Positions 62,181-64,000 of a stretch of 64,000 nucleotides of DNA are shown one piece after another. The position numbers were made by a program, and so were the translations under genes. Numbering within the stretch: position 1 is the stretch's first letter; each line of letters opens with the position of its first letter. The notes beneath the pieces were generated by a model. The model had not been told where the DNA came from. It did no database searches and worked only from the letters and a program-made list of their open reading frames with translations. The stretch is from contig CABJBF010000005.1 of NCBI GenBank assembly GCA_902363805.1, forward strand, positions 1-64,000, in the 5' to 3' direction. The stretch comes from Eubacteriaceae bacterium. Its GTDB lineage: Bacteria > Bacillota > Clostridia > Lachnospirales > Lachnospiraceae.

Positions 62181-62373
62181 TTACACTTATAACAATCCAA
62201 GTCGATGCCCCTACATCGAAAAATGAATACACATTCCAAAGTCAACTGTGAAGTTTTCACAGCAGGAACAGAAATTCCGTGACCAGTATGACAATCTTGA
62301 TTTATCTGATGGGCATAGAAAAGTGATAAAGCATTAGATAAAACGCCTCTTCCTTACTGGCACTTCTTTTTAC
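62181..62373. other. Spacer without supported gene
   Basis: Short frames only. On the plus strand (62248-62337) a 29-codon frame ends SDGHRKVIKH and looks protein-like but is too short to name. Confidence 0.3.
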
Positions 62374-62825
62374 TCACTGCAACTCTAATTCTTTTTTTAA
62401 GTGTTCCAATTCAGAAACACTCATATCACATACACATATTTCAATAATATCATCTGTTTCTGACAATCCAAAATACACTTTATCCATTTTTATATACTTG
62501 GAACTTTTTTTGTCTGATAATATTATTCTGGTACCATTAGAATACAAAATAGTTTTAAAAATAGGGCATTCAATATCATCACTATGAAAATTTATCTTTC
62601 CATTTTCAAAATTCCCACCACTAGCTTATTCGTAGTTTCTGAATACTCCTTGCAAAGCAATAGCGTTATTCTTTTTAATAACTTACTCTTTATACCCACT
62701 GTAAATTCCAATGAAGAAGTTTTATCTTTTGAATATGAAATATATTCAACCGCTTCCTCTTCCTTATTAAATATAATCTTCAAAGGAATATATTCTTCCA
62801 ATTCCATCTCTAATATATCTTTCAT
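62374..62825 (-). pseudogene. Frameshifted immunity-like gene
   Basis: The first 77 codons (MKDILEMELEEYIPLKIIF...NKLVVGILKMER) end at a stop near 62592. In another frame the same protein continues FENGKINFHSDDIECPIFKT and ...DMSVSELEHLKKELELQ, ending at 62374. Loss of one base near 62618 joins the two as a protein of about 150 residues. It would be the immunity partner of a broken toxin tip just upstream. Confidence 0.7.
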
Positions 62826-62838
62826 ATTCTTCTACATC

Positions 62839-63020
62839 CTAATGCCATCCATTAAACTGTGCATGTTTTATTACTGGCAACTGTCCTGCTTGTCTTAGCC
62901 GAGCAAATATAACTTCCTAATTACCTTGAGTAATCTTTTCTCCATTAACCTCTATCTCAAATGATTTTGGAATATTTCAGATTAGTACGATCAAAATGAT
63001 TTATAACAGTAATATGATAT
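62839..63020 (-). pseudogene. Broken toxin tip (frameshift and in-frame stop)
   Basis: Joining frames on the minus strand gives KYHITVINHFDRTNLKYS, then FEIEVNGEKITQGN-stop-EVI and FARLRQAGQLPVIKHAQFNGWH. One extra A after SKI shifts the frame, and a TAG replaces a codon between GN and EVI. The stop lies 13 bases before the immunity-like gene, in the layout of a toxin-immunity pair. Confidence 0.6.
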
Positions 63021-63051
63021 TTATACAAGATTGTGTAGATAGTGAAATTTA

Positions 63052-63084
63052 CAAAAGGCTAATAGAAAATCTACCAGCCTTTTG
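63052..63084 (-). terminator. Terminator-like hairpin after a toxin-immunity pair
   Basis: CAAAAGGCT and AGCCTTTTG (63052-63060, 63076-63084), with a partly pairing interior. The minus-strand tail is moderately T-rich. Confidence 0.55.
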
Positions 63085-63127
63085 CTTGTGATATGGCTTA
63101 TTTTTTCTAACATATTTATTACAGTAA

Positions 63128-63265
63128 CTAATTAAAATATGCTTCTAATACATTTTCTAGTTCAAGCAATTTATATTTATATTTTTTCATCTCTTTATCC
63201 TTAATTAACCGTTTAACAAAAAGCATTAATTCACCAAAATAAAGAACATCTTCCTTTGGATGTCT
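63128..63265 (-). pseudogene. Remnant of a small helical (immunity-like) protein
   Basis: A 45-codon frame reads RHPKEDVLYFGELMLFVKRL, then IKDKEMKKYKYKLLELENVL and EAYFN. A stop closes it at 63266-63268, so its start has been lost. It lies just downstream of the intact immunity candidate. Confidence 0.5.
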
Positions 63266-63282
63266 TTAATGTAGAGAGATCA

Positions 63283-63570
63283 TTAAAATGATTGACACTC
63301 CTTGCAATAATAATTGTCTGCGTCTTTTACTAACTTCAAAAAGACATCATCAGCACAGAGTTCATCATAATCCGAAATACCTCTAATGAGTCCCATCAAA
63401 GCTCCATTTGAATTTCTTATTGTTCTATTTTGAATAGCAATAATTAATTTATTTATATATTCCTTATATTGTTTCAAATATTCTATTGTAACATTACTTT
63501 CTAAACACATAGTATCAATATATTCATTTATAGCTTTCAACTTTCCTTCTAATATATCATATTTATTCAT
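63283..63570 (-). CDS. Probable immunity protein (paired with the edge toxin)
   Basis: A 95-residue, mostly helical protein (MNKYDILEGKLKAINEYIDT, YLKQYKEYINKLIIAIQNR) ending YCKECQSF. It starts 12 bases after the stop of the toxin domain, with AAGGAAAT as ribosome binding site. Small size and position are typical of immunity genes; no family was recognised. Confidence 0.65.
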   Translation of the reverse strand: MNKYDILEGKLKAINEYIDTMCLESNVTIEYLKQYKEYINKLIIAIQNRTIRNSNGALMGLIRGISDYDELCADDVFLKLVKDADNYYCKECQSF

Positions 63571-63582
63571 ATTTCCTTCTTT

Positions 63583-64000
63583 CTATGGCAATGGTCTTGT
63601 CTCTAAAACCCAACCATCATCAAACTGCTCAAATAGTATCTGTAGTCCCCCACCAGGTCTTGATTCTATTGCTCCAACTTGTTCCCTTGCAGTTCCAATT
63701 GCGTATTTAATCTTTGTTCCTGCTGATATTTTAGCAATAGATACATTATCTCTTGCTCCCCAATTGCTCAACAACGCCATTTGATTCATGTAATCATCTA
63801 CTGTACTAATTCCATTTGCCTCATCAAAAGTAGTCCAATATTTCAAACTTCTTCCATTACCTACTTCAGCATTCGAGTGAAATTGAACTAAATATAAATC
63901 TTCATCGATAACATTTTTTATCTTATATCCAGCATTAAAGTTAGCTAATTCACTATCAAATTGTTTAGAGTAATCCCATACTTTACCTGATGTTCTACCA
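63583..64000 (-). CDS. Toxin C-terminal domain, truncated by the window edge
   Basis: An open frame runs in from the right edge. Segments include LYLVQFHSNAEVGNGRSLKY, WTTFDEANGISTVDDYMNQM, GTKIKYAIGTAREQVGAIES and RPGGGLQILFEQFDDGWV. The R-P-G-G-G-L pattern and beta-rich end recall TNT/ADP-ribosyl-type toxin domains, but this is a guess. The frame has no start in view, so it is presumably the C-terminus of a larger RHS/YD or secreted protein. Its immunity gene follows 12 bases later. Confidence 0.6.
   Translation of the reverse strand, partial: GRTSGKVWDYSKQFDSELANFNAGYKIKNVIDEDLYLVQFHSNAEVGNGRSLKYWTTFDEANGISTVDDYMNQMALLSNWGARDNVSIAKISAGTKIKYAIGTAREQVGAIESRPGGGLQILFEQFDDGWVLETRPLP

Noticed and set aside
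62248..62337. Plus-strand 29-codon frame ending SDGHRKVIKH
   Set aside because: Protein-like but too short and without a start; it could be a fragment of a recombinase or be chance.

Overview
The window looks like a chromosome segment from a low-GC, Gram-positive anaerobe of the Clostridia, most likely a Lachnospiraceae (Eubacterium/Butyrivibrio-like) gut bacterium. The grounds are the AT-rich sequence, strong AGGAGG-type ribosome binding sites, spoVG, the GlgC/GlgD pair, a domain-permuted GH3 beta-glucosidase, a Firmicutes-type Tad locus with DUF5702/DUF5711/DUF6382-like proteins, and yhaO/yhaN. This assignment comes from recognising families by eye. No search was run.

Layout. Positions 1-690 hold two textbook sigma-A promoters on the minus strand plus a leader that probably feeds an rRNA operon just outside the left edge. 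692-9606 (minus strand) is a housekeeping block: SDR dehydrogenase, PrsA-like lipoprotein, mfd, pth, spoVG, glgD, glgC. 10030-15121 (plus strand) carries murC, a DnaD-domain protein, a DnaC/DnaI-type helicase loader and prs. 15495-25464 (minus) has an Hpt protein, the yhaN/yhaO nuclease pair, a membrane-anchored protein of unknown function, glgB and an aconitase. A GT4 glycosyltransferase (plus), a permuted GH3 and a secreted LRR protein follow. 32633-33717 is rpsF-ssb-rpsR. 33835-35662 is a GntR/ABC operon whose ATPase gene has an in-frame stop and whose promoter overlaps a 21-bp perfect inverted repeat. 35915-39277 holds DUF951, a membrane protein, a UPF0340 protein and an ECF S component, then tRNA-Cys and tRNA-Glu.

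40115-55326 (minus) is dominated by a Tad/Flp pilus locus (cpaE, tadA, tadB, tadC-like, flp, DUF5702, two TadE-like proteins, A24 peptidase, FHA protein) followed by a sirtuin, a LysM membrane protein, DUF5711 and CvpA. 55519-60472 holds hemolysin III, a ferritin-like protein, comEB, upp, an LMW-phosphatase-like protein lacking its catalytic Cys, and the Sua5 protein. Right of tRNA-Pro (60677-60750) the sequence becomes a graveyard of polymorphic-toxin material: an RHS-core remnant, orphan toxin tips, immunity genes and broken pairs, running off the right edge inside another toxin domain.

The most unusual feature is spread over the window. At six or more loci short imperfect tandem repeats (units 31, 36, 44, about 53 and 56 bp, unrelated in sequence between loci) lie at the 3' end of minus-strand genes, and in several of them the last unit contains the gene's own stop codon. 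The most elaborate case lies between upp and comEB. There 56-bp repeats carry a segment complementary to the upp 3' end, next to a long terminator hairpin and a 14-bp alternating GC palindrome.
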